Shown here: positions 1-8,461 of the stretch, in pieces | Numbering within the stretch: the stretch's first letter is position 1 | How the letters are laid out: the number at the start of each line of letters is the position of its first letter | NCBI RefSeq assembly: GCF_024498135.1 | Contig: NZ_JANHOH010000001.1 | Coordinates: 558,001-622,000, forward strand | Direction: 5' to 3' | Source of the DNA: Mucilaginibacter aquariorum | Lineage (GTDB): Bacteria > Bacteroidota > Bacteroidia > Sphingobacteriales > Sphingobacteriaceae | Length of the DNA: 64,000 bases | Notes under the pieces: model-generated | Database searches by the model: none | The model's input: the letters and a program-made list of their open reading frames with translations, nothing else | Told to the model about the DNA's origin: nothing | Made by a program: the position numbers and the translations under genes

Positions 1-1
1 T

Positions 2-484
2 AAAGAAGGGAACTTCGCTTACCTGGTAACGATGACCTCACGCCCACAGGCCGTGGGGTATGGTTTAACCGATTCGCCAGCCGGCCTTGCTGCATGGATG
101 CTTCTTCATCCCGGTTTTGCTAACTGGTCTTACGGTGCCGATCCCAAACAATCGCCGACAAAAGATGAAGTATTAGACGATATCTCGTTATACTGGCTTA
201 CCAACACTGCGGCTACGTCGGCCCGGATATACTGGGAGAACAGAGGGAGGCAGCTTATCAGCGCCGTTTCGCAGAAAACCGATCAGATCTCGCTGCCGGT
301 AGCCATCACAGTATTTCCGGAGGATGTTTATAAGGCCCCCGAAACATGGGCACGGCGCGCCTACCGTAACCTGAGCTACTTCCATGAGGTAGAAAAGGGT
401 GGTCATTTTGCAGCCTGGGAACAACCACAATTATTTACTGAAGAGCTGCGTGCAGCATTCAAACCACTTCGGTCATCACTATAA
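2..484 (+). CDS. epoxide hydrolase-like alpha/beta hydrolase, C-terminal fragment
   Basis: The reading frame is open from base 2 and ends at a TAA at 482-484, so the gene begins before the window; the first in-frame ATG (32) is internal. The residues resemble the C-terminal part of EHN-type epoxide hydrolases: a tryptophan-rich cap segment (DDISLYWLTNTAATSARIYW), then a conserved loop (VFPEDVYKAPETWARRAY) and GGHFAAWEQP, which carries the expected catalytic histidine of the Asp-His-Asp/Glu triad. The nucleophile lies outside the window, so activity cannot be judged. The next gene, a cupin, follows after 18 bp on the same strand and is probably co-transcribed. Confidence 0.75.
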   Translation, partial: KEGNFAYLVTMTSRPQAVGYGLTDSPAGLAAWMLLHPGFANWSYGADPKQSPTKDEVLDDISLYWLTNTAATSARIYWENRGRQLISAVSQKTDQISLPVAITVFPEDVYKAPETWARRAYRNLSYFHEVEKGGHFAAWEQPQLFTEELRAAFKPLRSSL

Positions 485-502
485 ATTAAAACAATAAAAC
501 AA

Positions 503-907
503 ATGAAAACGAACAATAATTTCCTGTTAAATGCAATCACTGTCATCAGTTTCATTGCATTGTTTATACCAGGTTTAGCTGTAGCACAGCAATCGGGAAT
601 AAAACGGACAGAGTTACAGCGACACGATCTAAGCATACCGGGGCGCGAGACCGTTCAGGTGCGGATAGATTTTGAAAAGGGCGCGGCATTCGGAAAGCAT
701 TCGCATCATGGAGAAGAGATCATCTATGTTCTTGAAGGGGAATTCGTATATGAGGTTGAGGGCCAATCTCCTGCAACACTCAAGGCAGGAGATGTTCTAT
801 TTATCCCGGCAGGTGTTACCCATGCTGCAAAAAATGTGGGCAAAGGAACGGCTGTTGAGCTGGCAACTTACGTTGTTGAAAAGGGAAAACCGCTTGTTGA
901 AATGTAA
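503..907 (+). CDS. secreted cupin-domain protein
   Basis: 134 residues. Residues 1-28 form a signal peptide (lysine/asparagine start, hydrophobic core, cleavage near AVAQQ). The rest is one cupin barrel. Motif 1 is seen as FGKHSHHGEEIIYVLEGEF, with His and Glu metal ligands, and motif 2 as LFIPAGVTHAAKN, with the last His. Such single-domain cupins bind a metal and can be dioxygenases, isomerases or simple binding proteins; the sequence does not say which. It follows the epoxide hydrolase fragment by 18 bp and is closed by a strong terminator hairpin. Confidence 0.8.
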   Translation: MKTNNNFLLNAITVISFIALFIPGLAVAQQSGIKRTELQRHDLSIPGRETVQVRIDFEKGAAFGKHSHHGEEIIYVLEGEFVYEVEGQSPATLKAGDVLFIPAGVTHAAKNVGKGTAVELATYVVEKGKPLVEM

Positions 908-937
908 GTGACAACCGTTAGATAAATAGGAGAGGGA

Positions 938-989
938 GGATTCATGGCTTTGCAAGCGGTACGCTTGCGAAAGCCATGAATCCTTTTTT
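938..989 (+). terminator. rho-independent terminator after the cupin gene
   Basis: A 21-bp arm starting ggattcatggctttgc (938-958) is matched by its reverse complement at 962-983 with one bulged G, and six T follow. It sits 30 bp after the cupin stop and points with that gene. The opposing gene ends at 1005, so it may work for both. Confidence 0.85.
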
Positions 990-1004
990 GTATGCCGACG
1001 GTTT

Positions 1005-1349
1005 TTATGGCTTCAAAACCAGGGCTTCTCCTTCAAAAGCTATACCCGGCCAACCGTGAGCCATAAACTGCCTGATATTTTGATGATCTGTGGCGGTTGG
1101 GTTAGCTAACACAGATTGGTAATGTTCTGCAAATAGGTGAAGGGTATCTGCTGCATCTAAGTTATTTATTTGAGCAAAGGCAAAAACTTTGGCACTACCT
1201 TGGTTTTGTGTTGCTTCATTATATGCATCGCCATTTTTAAACGCGGTAGGCTGATGCTGGTAATAAGTTTCTATAAATTCGATAACGTTATTAAACGCAA
1301 GTGTATTTTCCTTTAAAGCTGTAATTAAAGTACGTAGCTGTTCTTTCAT
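1005..1349 (-). CDS. HopJ-family protein
   Basis: 114 residues, matching in length and composition the small HopJ type III effector family (motifs FIETYYQHQPTAFKNG, NQGSAKVFAFAQIN and FMAHGWPGIAFEGEAL). The name comes from a Pseudomonas effector, but homologues are common in free-living bacteria without a type III system, so an effector role should not be assumed; the true function is unknown. No signal peptide or membrane segment is present. It stands alone, convergent to the cupin gene. Confidence 0.75.
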   Translation of the reverse strand: MKEQLRTLITALKENTLAFNNVIEFIETYYQHQPTAFKNGDAYNEATQNQGSAKVFAFAQINNLDAADTLHLFAEHYQSVLANPTATDHQNIRQFMAHGWPGIAFEGEALVLKP

Positions 1350-1473
1350 TTGGCAATAATATTAAAAAATCACTTCCTGATGAAGGTTATCAATAATAAA
1401 CAATCAATTGAAATTGACCTGCCATGGCATATTTGCCAGTAAAAATAATACTCATAATATTTTTTTTTCAAAT

Positions 1474-1518
1474 ACTTTGAAATGCAAAGTACTTTTGTTT
1501 AACTTTGTTACGCAAAGT
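1474..1518 (+). promoter_or_regulatory. tandem palindromic operator overlapping a promoter
   Basis: Two copies of ACTTTG-N5-CAAAGT lie at 1474-1490 and 1502-1518, 28 bp centre to centre. The TTTG of the first left arm (1476-1479) is also a -33 box, and the TTTG of the second left arm is the end of a perfect -7 box TAACTTTG (1500-1507), with 20 bp between. A dimeric repressor binding here would cover both promoter boxes. The palindrome is seen directly; the repressor is unknown and no regulator gene lies next to it. Confidence 0.6.
1476..1507 (+). promoter_or_regulatory. Bacteroidota-type promoter for the membrane-protein pair
   Basis: TTTG at 1476-1479, 20-bp spacer, TAACTTTG at 1500-1507: an exact match to the Bacteroidota consensus TTTG-N19-21-TAnnTTTG. 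Transcription should start near 1513, leaving about 80 nt before the ATG at 1596. Confidence 0.6.
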
Positions 1519-1595
1519 ACTTTAAACGTGTTGGTATTGTATATCAAGCACTTAATTATATCAAAAACTATTTATAACTTATAAACTAAATTATC

Positions 1596-1934
1596 ATGAC
1601 ACAGACAAACAATTTAACAACACAGCTAATCCAGCCATCTGCATTAGGTAAACGAATGTTAATAGGCGGGGGGATCGCTTTACTCGTGATCTCGGTTTTT
1701 TTGCTTGGTGTAAATCACCCTAATCCTGCCTGGGGAAAGCTATGGATGATAAGGCCGCTAATTATAACTCCGTTAGCAGGGGCAATGGGTGGTTTGTTTT
1801 TTTACTTTATGGATAAAGTGCTTAACCAAAGCGGCTGGAAAAGGGTAGTGACACTTATATTGGGCGTTATGGGATACATCATTGCATTGTGGATGGGTAC
1901 CGTTTTGGGATTGGCCGGCACGTTGTGGCACTAA
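1596..1934 (+). CDS. small three-segment membrane protein, unknown function
   Basis: 112 residues. After a polar N-terminus of about 20 residues there are three hydrophobic segments (about 22-42, 50-70 and 84-108), so this is an integral membrane protein. No catalytic motif was recognised. It is the first gene behind the double-palindrome promoter and is followed after 55 bp by a larger membrane protein on the same strand, so the two probably form one regulated unit. In related bacteria such small proteins accompany DUF4153-like proteins; this is an inference from size and context. Confidence 0.6.
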   Translation: MTQTNNLTTQLIQPSALGKRMLIGGGIALLVISVFLLGVNHPNPAWGKLWMIRPLIITPLAGAMGGLFFYFMDKVLNQSGWKRVVTLILGVMGYIIALWMGTVLGLAGTLWH

Positions 1935-1989
1935 ACAGAATTAACAGATCAACATTAACGATTTAACAAAAAGTTTAAATTATAAACTC

Positions 1990-3234
1990 ATGAAAGACGA
2001 AATACTTGCCCATTTAAACGACCCCGGGCACCTCGAAAAGATGTACCGAACTAATAAGGGGCCTTTTAAACGAGAGTTCCGCACTATATATCCGGAGCTA
2101 AAAGGCAACACACTCGCTGATTTCTGGAACGAAAGGCTGAACTATGAAAGTGATGAGATCAACTGGGGCACAGGCAGGGAATTATTCTTTGTGATAATTG
2201 CCTCGTTGGTGGCAGGGATTATCGCAAAGCTACCGGCAATTTTTTCTATAAACGAAGAGTTTTTCTATCCCAGAAACATCGGCTTTGTGGTGTTCCCGCT
2301 GCTTACGGTTTACTTTGCCTGGAGGAACAAACTCTCAACCGGTAAAATAGCTTTTATTGTTGGCGCAACCCTCGCAGGTTTAATTTTTATTAATTTCCTG
2401 CCTGATGTTAAGAAAAGTGATACCCTCATTTTATCGTGCATTCATTTAGTTTTATTTCTATGGTCGGTATTAGGTTTTGCTTTTGTTGGCGGGAGCAAAA
2501 AAGACGAGGAGAAGCGACTTAGCTTTTTAAAGTATAATGGCGATTTGGTTGTCATGGCAGCTCTCATTGTTATAGCAGGCGCAATTACGAGCGGTATAAC
2601 CGTCGGGCTTTTCTCGCTTATAGGTTTTCATATTGAAGAGTTTTATTTCCAGAACATTGGAGTATTTGGGCTTGCCGCTGTACCAATTGTAGGCACCTAC
2701 CTTACTCAAACCAACCCGCAGTTAGTAGGTAAAGTTTCCCCGGTAATCGCTAAACTGTTCAGTCCGCTTGTAGTGGTGATGCTGGTAGTTTATTTGATAG
2801 CGATAATTTACTCGGGCAAAAACCCTTATAATAACCGGGATTTCCTGCTGATCTTTAATGCTTTACTGATCGGTGTTATGGCTATCATCTTCTTTTCTGT
2901 TGCCGAAACATCTAAAACAAATAATAGTTATACGCAGATCTGGGTTCTTTTCCTGCTATCTGTTGTAACTATATTGGTTAATGGCGTTGCGCTTTCTGCC
3001 ATTTTGTTCCGGATCTCAGAATGGGGGTTCACACCAAACAGGACTGCCGTTTTGGGGGGCAATGTCTTAATTTTAATAAATCTGCTTTTAGTAACCGCGC
3101 AGCTTTTTAGGGTGGTTTCAAAAAAAGGCGACATAACCGGAGTAAGAAGGGTTATTGCCTTCTACCTGCCCATCTACTTCGTATGGACAATCATCGTAAC
3201 CTTTATATTTCCGCTGATATTTGGGTTTAAATAA
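1990..3234 (+). CDS. DUF4153-like polytopic membrane protein
   Basis: 414 residues. A charged cytoplasmic region (about 1-65, rich in Lys/Glu/Asn) is followed by roughly eleven hydrophobic helices to the C-terminus. The overall pattern and phrases such as FFVIIASLVAGIIAKLP and YPRNIGFVVFPLLTVYFAWR fit the Bacteroidota DUF4153 family, whose function is not known. No transport signature or enzyme motif is visible. It is the second gene of the unit beginning at 1596, and a hairpin follows 13 bp after the stop. Confidence 0.6.
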   Translation: MKDEILAHLNDPGHLEKMYRTNKGPFKREFRTIYPELKGNTLADFWNERLNYESDEINWGTGRELFFVIIASLVAGIIAKLPAIFSINEEFFYPRNIGFVVFPLLTVYFAWRNKLSTGKIAFIVGATLAGLIFINFLPDVKKSDTLILSCIHLVLFLWSVLGFAFVGGSKKDEEKRLSFLKYNGDLVVMAALIVIAGAITSGITVGLFSLIGFHIEEFYFQNIGVFGLAAVPIVGTYLTQTNPQLVGKVSPVIAKLFSPLVVVMLVVYLIAIIYSGKNPYNNRDFLLIFNALLIGVMAIIFFSVAETSKTNNSYTQIWVLFLLSVVTILVNGVALSAILFRISEWGFTPNRTAVLGGNVLILINLLLVTAQLFRVVSKKGDITGVRRVIAFYLPIYFVWTIIVTFIFPLIFGFK

Positions 3235-3247
3235 CGGAACAAAATTT

Positions 3248-3287
3248 ATACAAGCGCTATGAATCGATGATTTATAGGCGCTTGTAT
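3248..3287. terminator. bidirectional terminator between convergent genes
   Basis: ATACAAGCGC (3248-3257) pairs with GCGCTTGTAT (3278-3287), and the stem continues inward through TATGAATC/GATTTATAG with a mismatch and a bulge. It lies between the stop of the DUF4153-like gene (3234) and the stop of the opposing PLD-like gene (3311). Confidence 0.65.
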
Positions 3288-3310
3288 TTGGATTAATTTT
3301 CAGCGTAAAT

Positions 3311-5023
3311 TCAAGCAAATAAAAGCCTGTCTTTTATCTTACGAATCTCTGTGTAGTCCTCCAGCCACCAGGGCTCATCTATAAGGTTCTGCGGTGCCGG
3401 TTTCAGCGCTAGTTTGAGCTTGTTTTTTTTGGCAGCTTTTGTTACTACCCTAAAATGGTAGTGGTCGAAAATGCGCAGCGCTTCTATCATATAAGCAACC
3501 GCTATCTTGCGATTTTTTATCAGCACCAGGTTCTCGCCGTTGGTGCCATCCGCGGCAAACGAAAAATTGTAGGACCCCATGTAGACCCGGGCGCTTGGCT
3601 TATCAAAATCAATCACCACAAATTTATGGTGCATGCGGGTTCCACCGCCGCCTGTAGGTTCAGATTTAAAAGGCTCGGGTACATCTTTCTCTAATGAAGC
3701 CGGACTAACCGGGGAGTAGTTACCATTTGGTGTCAGGAGCTTAAACCCGCCGGCCTTTTTATCAGAAATGCCGTAAACAAAGATCTTATCGTTCAGTGTG
3801 ACATCTGTCAATGCTTTGCGTACGGGGCCGCTGGTTTGCGACAAAAATGCCATGGAGTAGAAAAGACTGGAGCGGGTGGTTGCAATATCCGCGCCGATGC
3901 TACTCAATATAGTATTACCGCCCGAATGTGGCGAAAAAGCCACACTGGCGTTGATGCCTGTTAATCCGAGCGGTTGCCAGGCTGCCGATACTGAGCCGCC
4001 AAAGTCGGCTGCACTGTCACTTGTCCAGTATTGTTCAAAGGCAGCTTTAAAAACGTTTACACTGGTTTTACCTGTCAGTACAATGGCATTATTATTCTGT
4101 ACGTACAAACCACGCCAGGCAAAGTTGGTTGAACCGCAAACCACCAGTTGGAGCGTTGGGCTATAAACAATGATGGTTTTGTTATGCTGCAGCTTACCCA
4201 TATGCTGCCTTTTAACACCTAAAGCGGTAAGCATTAAGCGTTCTTCCGCCTGTTTTTCGGCAGAATTATCCTTGCCATGATCACCATCATTATCAATTAT
4301 GAGGCGTAGCTTTTTACCCAATTGCTCCAGGCGGGTAACAATTTCGGGTACATTCAGGTCATAAGCCACAACGTCTATCTTAGCGTTGGGGTCGGCAATG
4401 GCTTTATCCAATACTTCAAATAACGCGCTGCGGGCCTCAAATCCCATCCAGGCCAGCGCCACGGCGGCTTTAGGATGGCTTGGCTGAAAGTTCAGACTTA
4501 GTTTAGCGTTTGCCGGCAATAGCGTTTTAATCGGGCCGTCCTTTTCGTAAAAATCAACAAATGCCTGCGAGGCTACAAAACCACGCGTAAAGCTCACATT
4601 GAGTTTGCCCGGATAAGTTTCGCGATGTAGTTCAATACCGGCCTGTTGGAATTCCCCATAGCTAAGTTCGCCCAGGGCGTTCATGAACACGGGCGAAACA
4701 CGATAAATGAATTTACCGGGAATTTCGGCATTGCGCGGAAAATGCACCCAGCGAAATTTTTGTATAGGTGAAAGCTTTGTGGACAGCTTTAAATTTTTAT
4801 CCATTCCTGTGTTTCCGGGAAAAGAGAGGCGATTTTTGAGCGCGAAAAATTTTTCACCGCCGGGCTCCTGGTATTCTATAGCAAAGCCGACAAAATCGCG
4901 TGGCGGCTCAGCGGCTTTCCAGTTCATGGCTACAAGGGTCATTCCCTCGCCGCGGTGAAGTTTAAGGCTAAACAAGGCTTTGGCATTTTTGCCGCTAACC
5001 TGAAATTCTTTTTCGGTTGGCAT
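3311..5023 (-). CDS. phospholipase D-like protein with N-terminal FN3-like region
   Basis: 570 residues. Residues about 25-135 look like a fibronectin type III/beta-sandwich region (MNWKAAEPPRDFVGFAIEYQ), followed by two PLD-fold halves. The second HKD motif is complete (H465, K467, D472, then GSYN). The first reads H280, K282, then Tyr where Asp is usual, followed by GSTN. PLD enzymes need one His from each half, and both are present, so hydrolysis of a phosphodiester remains possible; the substrate (lipid or nucleic acid) is unknown. No signal peptide is evident. It is convergent with the DUF4153-like gene and monocistronic. Confidence 0.75.
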   Translation of the reverse strand: MPTEKEFQVSGKNAKALFSLKLHRGEGMTLVAMNWKAAEPPRDFVGFAIEYQEPGGEKFFALKNRLSFPGNTGMDKNLKLSTKLSPIQKFRWVHFPRNAEIPGKFIYRVSPVFMNALGELSYGEFQQAGIELHRETYPGKLNVSFTRGFVASQAFVDFYEKDGPIKTLLPANAKLSLNFQPSHPKAAVALAWMGFEARSALFEVLDKAIADPNAKIDVVAYDLNVPEIVTRLEQLGKKLRLIIDNDGDHGKDNSAEKQAEERLMLTALGVKRQHMGKLQHNKTIIVYSPTLQLVVCGSTNFAWRGLYVQNNNAIVLTGKTSVNVFKAAFEQYWTSDSAADFGGSVSAAWQPLGLTGINASVAFSPHSGGNTILSSIGADIATTRSSLFYSMAFLSQTSGPVRKALTDVTLNDKIFVYGISDKKAGGFKLLTPNGNYSPVSPASLEKDVPEPFKSEPTGGGGTRMHHKFVVIDFDKPSARVYMGSYNFSFAADGTNGENLVLIKNRKIAVAYMIEALRIFDHYHFRVVTKAAKKNKLKLALKPAPQNLIDEPWWLEDYTEIRKIKDRLLFA

Positions 5024-5308
5024 AAGGATAGGGGATTTATAGGCAGTGGTTTGTATTGTTAAATTTAATCAATACTTATCTATATATCATTAATAATCAG
5101 AATATTAATATTTTATAAATAACTGTCGGGCTAAGGAAGTGATGCAAATCGTTTTCTAAATTAGATAATACTGTTCCCCGAGGGTTAACTTATCCACGGA
5201 ACATTGGTAATGAGAAAAGCCGATCCTAATGAGTTACTTTTTTTCGTTTTAAATAATTTTTGTCACCACTTAATATTAAATCAATTAAAAGTGTACGATA
5301 TTCGTGTC

Positions 5309-7768
5309 ATGCAAAATTCTTACACCATTAATGATGTAAAACAGGTTATAAAGGCCACCGGTAATATAGTAGATGATACCACCATAAGCGTGTTACTGAC
5401 AGATACTCGCCGAATTAGTAACCCGGCTATATCGCTGTTTTTTGCACTGGCCGGCAGGCGCGACGGGCACGAATTTATTGCAGATGCTTATACGGCAGGT
5501 GTGCGCAATTTTGTGGTTAACCACCAGCCGGATACCATTATGCCCGATGCTAATTTCCTGATAGTGTCAGATGTATTGGAAGCTTTGCAGGGCCTTGCAG
5601 CGCATCACCGGAAACAGTTTGATATAGAAGTGATAGGCATTACCGGCAGCAATGGCAAAACCATTGTAAAAGAATGGCTGTACCAGTTAATGAGTCCTGA
5701 AAAAAACATCGTTCGTAACCCAAAGAGTTATAACTCGCAGATAGGGGTACCGCTTTCTGTATGGCAAATGAACGAAACGCATAACCTTGGCATATTTGAG
5801 GCGGGGATCTCTACTCCGGGCGAAATGGATAAGCTGGAGGCCATTATACAGCCCACAATAGGGGTGCTTACCCACATAGGTACCGCGCACGATGAAGGCT
5901 TTGCATCGCCGGAAGAAAAATTGTCTGAAAAATTAAAATTGTTTAAAAACTGTAAACAATTAATATATAATTATGAAGCTTTATTAGATCATAAGGACGA
6001 GTTGAAAACCCGTGAGTGTTTTTCGTGGAGCCGCAAGTTTAACCTGGTTGACCTGTATGTTTTCAGCGAAACAACCATATCCGGCAAGTATTATATGCGT
6101 GCCATGTATAAGGAGAAAGAAATAGAGTGCCTTTTGCCATATCGTGACGAGGCTTCAATAGAAAACGCTATTGTTTGCTGGGCAACTATGCTGGCAATGG
6201 GCTATAGCCCTGCAGATGCCGACGACCGTATTGAGCGCCTCGCTGCGGTAAGCATGCGCCTGGAATTAAAGCACGGCATAAACGATTGCTCTATTATTGA
6301 TGACTCCTATAATTCAGATATTCAATCATTAGAGATAGCGCTGAACTTTTTGAACCAGCAAAATCAGCACCAAAAGAAAACGTTGATCCTGTCGGATATT
6401 TATCAATCCGGCTTAAAACAAGATGCCCTGTATAAACAGGTAGCGCAAATGGTAAGCACTAAACAGGTAGACAGGTTTATAGGCGTGGGTACGTTTCTGC
6501 AGGAGTATAAAGAGTATTTCAACTTGCCCCAGATGCATTTTTATGCCGATACAGCCACTTTGCTGAAGGAATTGAACAAACTGCACCTGCACGACGAAAC
6601 CATCCTTATAAAAGGTTCCCGTAGCTTTGAATTTGAACGGATAAGCAGGTCATTGGTACAAAAAGCACATGAAACGGTATTGGAGATAAACCTGAATACC
6701 TTATTAAGCAACCTCAACTTTTACAAAGCTAAACTGGAGCCTGGCGTTAAAATAATGGCTATGGTTAAGGCTTTCTCATACGGAAGCGGAACTTTCGAGG
6801 TGGCTAACATGCTGCAGTATAACAAAGTAGATTATTTGGCGGTGGCTTATACTGATGAAGGTATCGCCCTGCGGGAAACCGGTATCACCCTGCCCATAAT
6901 GGTGCTTAACCCAGAGCCACTGGCTTATGATAAACTGGTAGCCAATAAATTAGAACCTGCTATCTATAGCTTTACTTTACTTGACGAGTTTGTGAAATTC
7001 GCGCAAGATGAGGATGTGTATAACTATCCGGTTCATATTAAAATAGACAGCGGCATGCACCGTGTAGGCTTTGAAGCGTTTGAGGTGGAACAATTGTGCG
7101 ATCTGCTCGAGACAAACCCCTACATTCAGGTACAGTCGGTATACTCGCACCTGGTAGCAAGCGATGCCGAGCAGCATGATCTGTTCACCGTTCAGCAAAT
7201 AAGCATATTTGAAAAAGCATATTCACAAATAGAAGATGCTATTGGTTATAAGCCCATTAAACATATTAGCAATACATCGGGCATTACCCGCTGGCCTAAT
7301 GCACAATATGATATGGTTAGGCTGGGTATTGGCCTGTATGGTGTTGATGCCGCTGTACCGCGCGAAGAAACCGGGTTGCAGCCGGTAGCTACGTTAAAAA
7401 CTACCGTATCACAGGTAAAGAAAATGCCCGCTGCCGAAACTATTGGCTACAACCGCAATGGCAGCCTTAAAGCCGATGGTAAAATAGCGACCGTACGTAT
7501 TGGTTACGCCGATGGTTATTTGCGTGCCTTTGGTAATGGTGTAGGCCGTATGCTGATAAACGGTACACTGGTGCCAACGGTTGGTAACATTACTATGGAT
7601 ATGTGTATGCTTGATGTAAGCAATGTAGAGGTAAAAGAAGGGGATGAGGTGATTGTGTTTAACGAACAGCAACGTATAGAGGAACTTGCCCTCCAAATTG
7701 GCACCATCCCTTATGAAATACTAACAAACATTTCGCAAAGGGTAAAAAGAGTGTACTTTTACGAGTAA
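5309..7768 (+). CDS. bifunctional MurF (D-Ala-D-Ala ligase) / alanine racemase
   Basis: 819 residues from the ATG at 5309, chosen because the 35 upstream codons (to 5204) do not look like MurF. The first half is MurF, which adds D-Ala-D-Ala to the UDP-MurNAc tripeptide; its ATP loop GSNGKT is at about 113-118. The second half, from about residue 455, is alanine racemase, a PLP enzyme: the PLP lysine is K487 in MVKAFSYGSG and the opposing tyrosine is probably Y714 in IGYNRNGS. The fusion is typical of Bacteroidota and puts D-Ala production and its use in peptidoglycan on one chain. The roughly 285 bp upstream show no other gene. The product is cytoplasmic. Confidence 0.93.
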   Translation: MQNSYTINDVKQVIKATGNIVDDTTISVLLTDTRRISNPAISLFFALAGRRDGHEFIADAYTAGVRNFVVNHQPDTIMPDANFLIVSDVLEALQGLAAHHRKQFDIEVIGITGSNGKTIVKEWLYQLMSPEKNIVRNPKSYNSQIGVPLSVWQMNETHNLGIFEAGISTPGEMDKLEAIIQPTIGVLTHIGTAHDEGFASPEEKLSEKLKLFKNCKQLIYNYEALLDHKDELKTRECFSWSRKFNLVDLYVFSETTISGKYYMRAMYKEKEIECLLPYRDEASIENAIVCWATMLAMGYSPADADDRIERLAAVSMRLELKHGINDCSIIDDSYNSDIQSLEIALNFLNQQNQHQKKTLILSDIYQSGLKQDALYKQVAQMVSTKQVDRFIGVGTFLQEYKEYFNLPQMHFYADTATLLKELNKLHLHDETILIKGSRSFEFERISRSLVQKAHETVLEINLNTLLSNLNFYKAKLEPGVKIMAMVKAFSYGSGTFEVANMLQYNKVDYLAVAYTDEGIALRETGITLPIMVLNPEPLAYDKLVANKLEPAIYSFTLLDEFVKFAQDEDVYNYPVHIKIDSGMHRVGFEAFEVEQLCDLLETNPYIQVQSVYSHLVASDAEQHDLFTVQQISIFEKAYSQIEDAIGYKPIKHISNTSGITRWPNAQYDMVRLGIGLYGVDAAVPREETGLQPVATLKTTVSQVKKMPAAETIGYNRNGSLKADGKIATVRIGYADGYLRAFGNGVGRMLINGTLVPTVGNITMDMCMLDVSNVEVKEGDEVIVFNEQQRIEELALQIGTIPYEILTNISQRVKRVYFYE

Positions 7769-7772
7769 ATGT

Positions 7773-7862
7773 GAAGATATGCAAATGTGCAGATTTTAGA
7801 TGTGCAGATTTCCAGTAGATATGCAAATCACTAAATCACTCATTCATTAAATCACTAATTAT
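7773..7862. repeat. hybrid of two intergenic repeat word types
   Basis: The left half repeats variants of agatgtgcagatt, and the right half repeats variants of aaatcactaatt. Elsewhere in the window each word family forms one arm of a hairpin (15034-15094 and 62357-62496). Here a left arm of one type is joined to a right arm of the other, and neither partner arm is present. Confidence 0.5.
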
Positions 7863-7867
7863 TTGAG

Positions 7868-8461
7868 ATGAAGAGAATATTCCGTGCCTTACTTAATTAT
7901 TTTATTAAAGGACTATTAATAGTTGTGCCGCTTGGCGCGGCCTTTTTCCTGATATTCTGGATCATATCACGAATTGATACTTCGCTAAACTTAAGCAGTG
8001 AAATACTGGTAGATAGCCAGGGCAAACCTTTATACATACCCGGTTTAGGCATTCTAAATGTGGTAGTTATAATTTTGATAGCCGGCATACTGGTAACCAA
8101 CGTAATTACCGACCCCATAAAGAAATGGTTTATGCGCTGGCTAAACCGCCTGCCGCTATTCAAGTTCCTTTACTCATCAATAAAAGACCTTACCGAAGCT
8201 TTTGTGGGCGAGGAGAAAAAATTCAACGAGCCTGTTTTGGTTGAAGTAAACGAGTTTGGCCTTAAGAAAATTGGTTTCCTGGTACAAAAGGACATGAAAG
8301 CGCTTGATCTGCCGGGCGAGGTTGCGGTATATTTCCCCATGTCGTATTCATTTGCCGGGCAGGTGGTTATTGTATCGGTAGATAAGATAAAACCAATTAA
8401 CCGAAGCGCTGCCGAAGTGATGAAATTTGTGATATCAGGCGGTGTTAGCGGCCTGGAGTAG
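7868..8461 (+). CDS. DUF502 family membrane protein
   Basis: 197 residues. Two transmembrane helices (about 10-32 and 58-82) precede a soluble domain containing LPLFKFLYSSIKDLTEAFVG and VEVNEFGLKKIGFLVQ, typical of DUF502 proteins, which are widespread and of unknown function. It follows murF-alr by about 100 bp of repeat sequence on the same strand. The stop overlaps the end of the opposing MFS gene by 17 bp, so the two mRNAs would be complementary at their 3' ends. Confidence 0.85.
   Translation: MKRIFRALLNYFIKGLLIVVPLGAAFFLIFWIISRIDTSLNLSSEILVDSQGKPLYIPGLGILNVVVIILIAGILVTNVITDPIKKWFMRWLNRLPLFKFLYSSIKDLTEAFVGEEKKFNEPVLVEVNEFGLKKIGFLVQKDMKALDLPGEVAVYFPMSYSFAGQVVIVSVDKIKPINRSAAEVMKFVISGGVSGLE

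Noticed and set aside
1005..1349. Type III secretion effector
   Set aside because: HopJ-family membership alone does not imply secretion; no type III machinery is seen and the family is widespread in free-living bacteria.
5204..5308. Longer N-terminus of MurF-Alr
   Set aside because: The 35 extra residues are hydrophobic and unlike MurF; the internal ATG at 5309 fits the family start.
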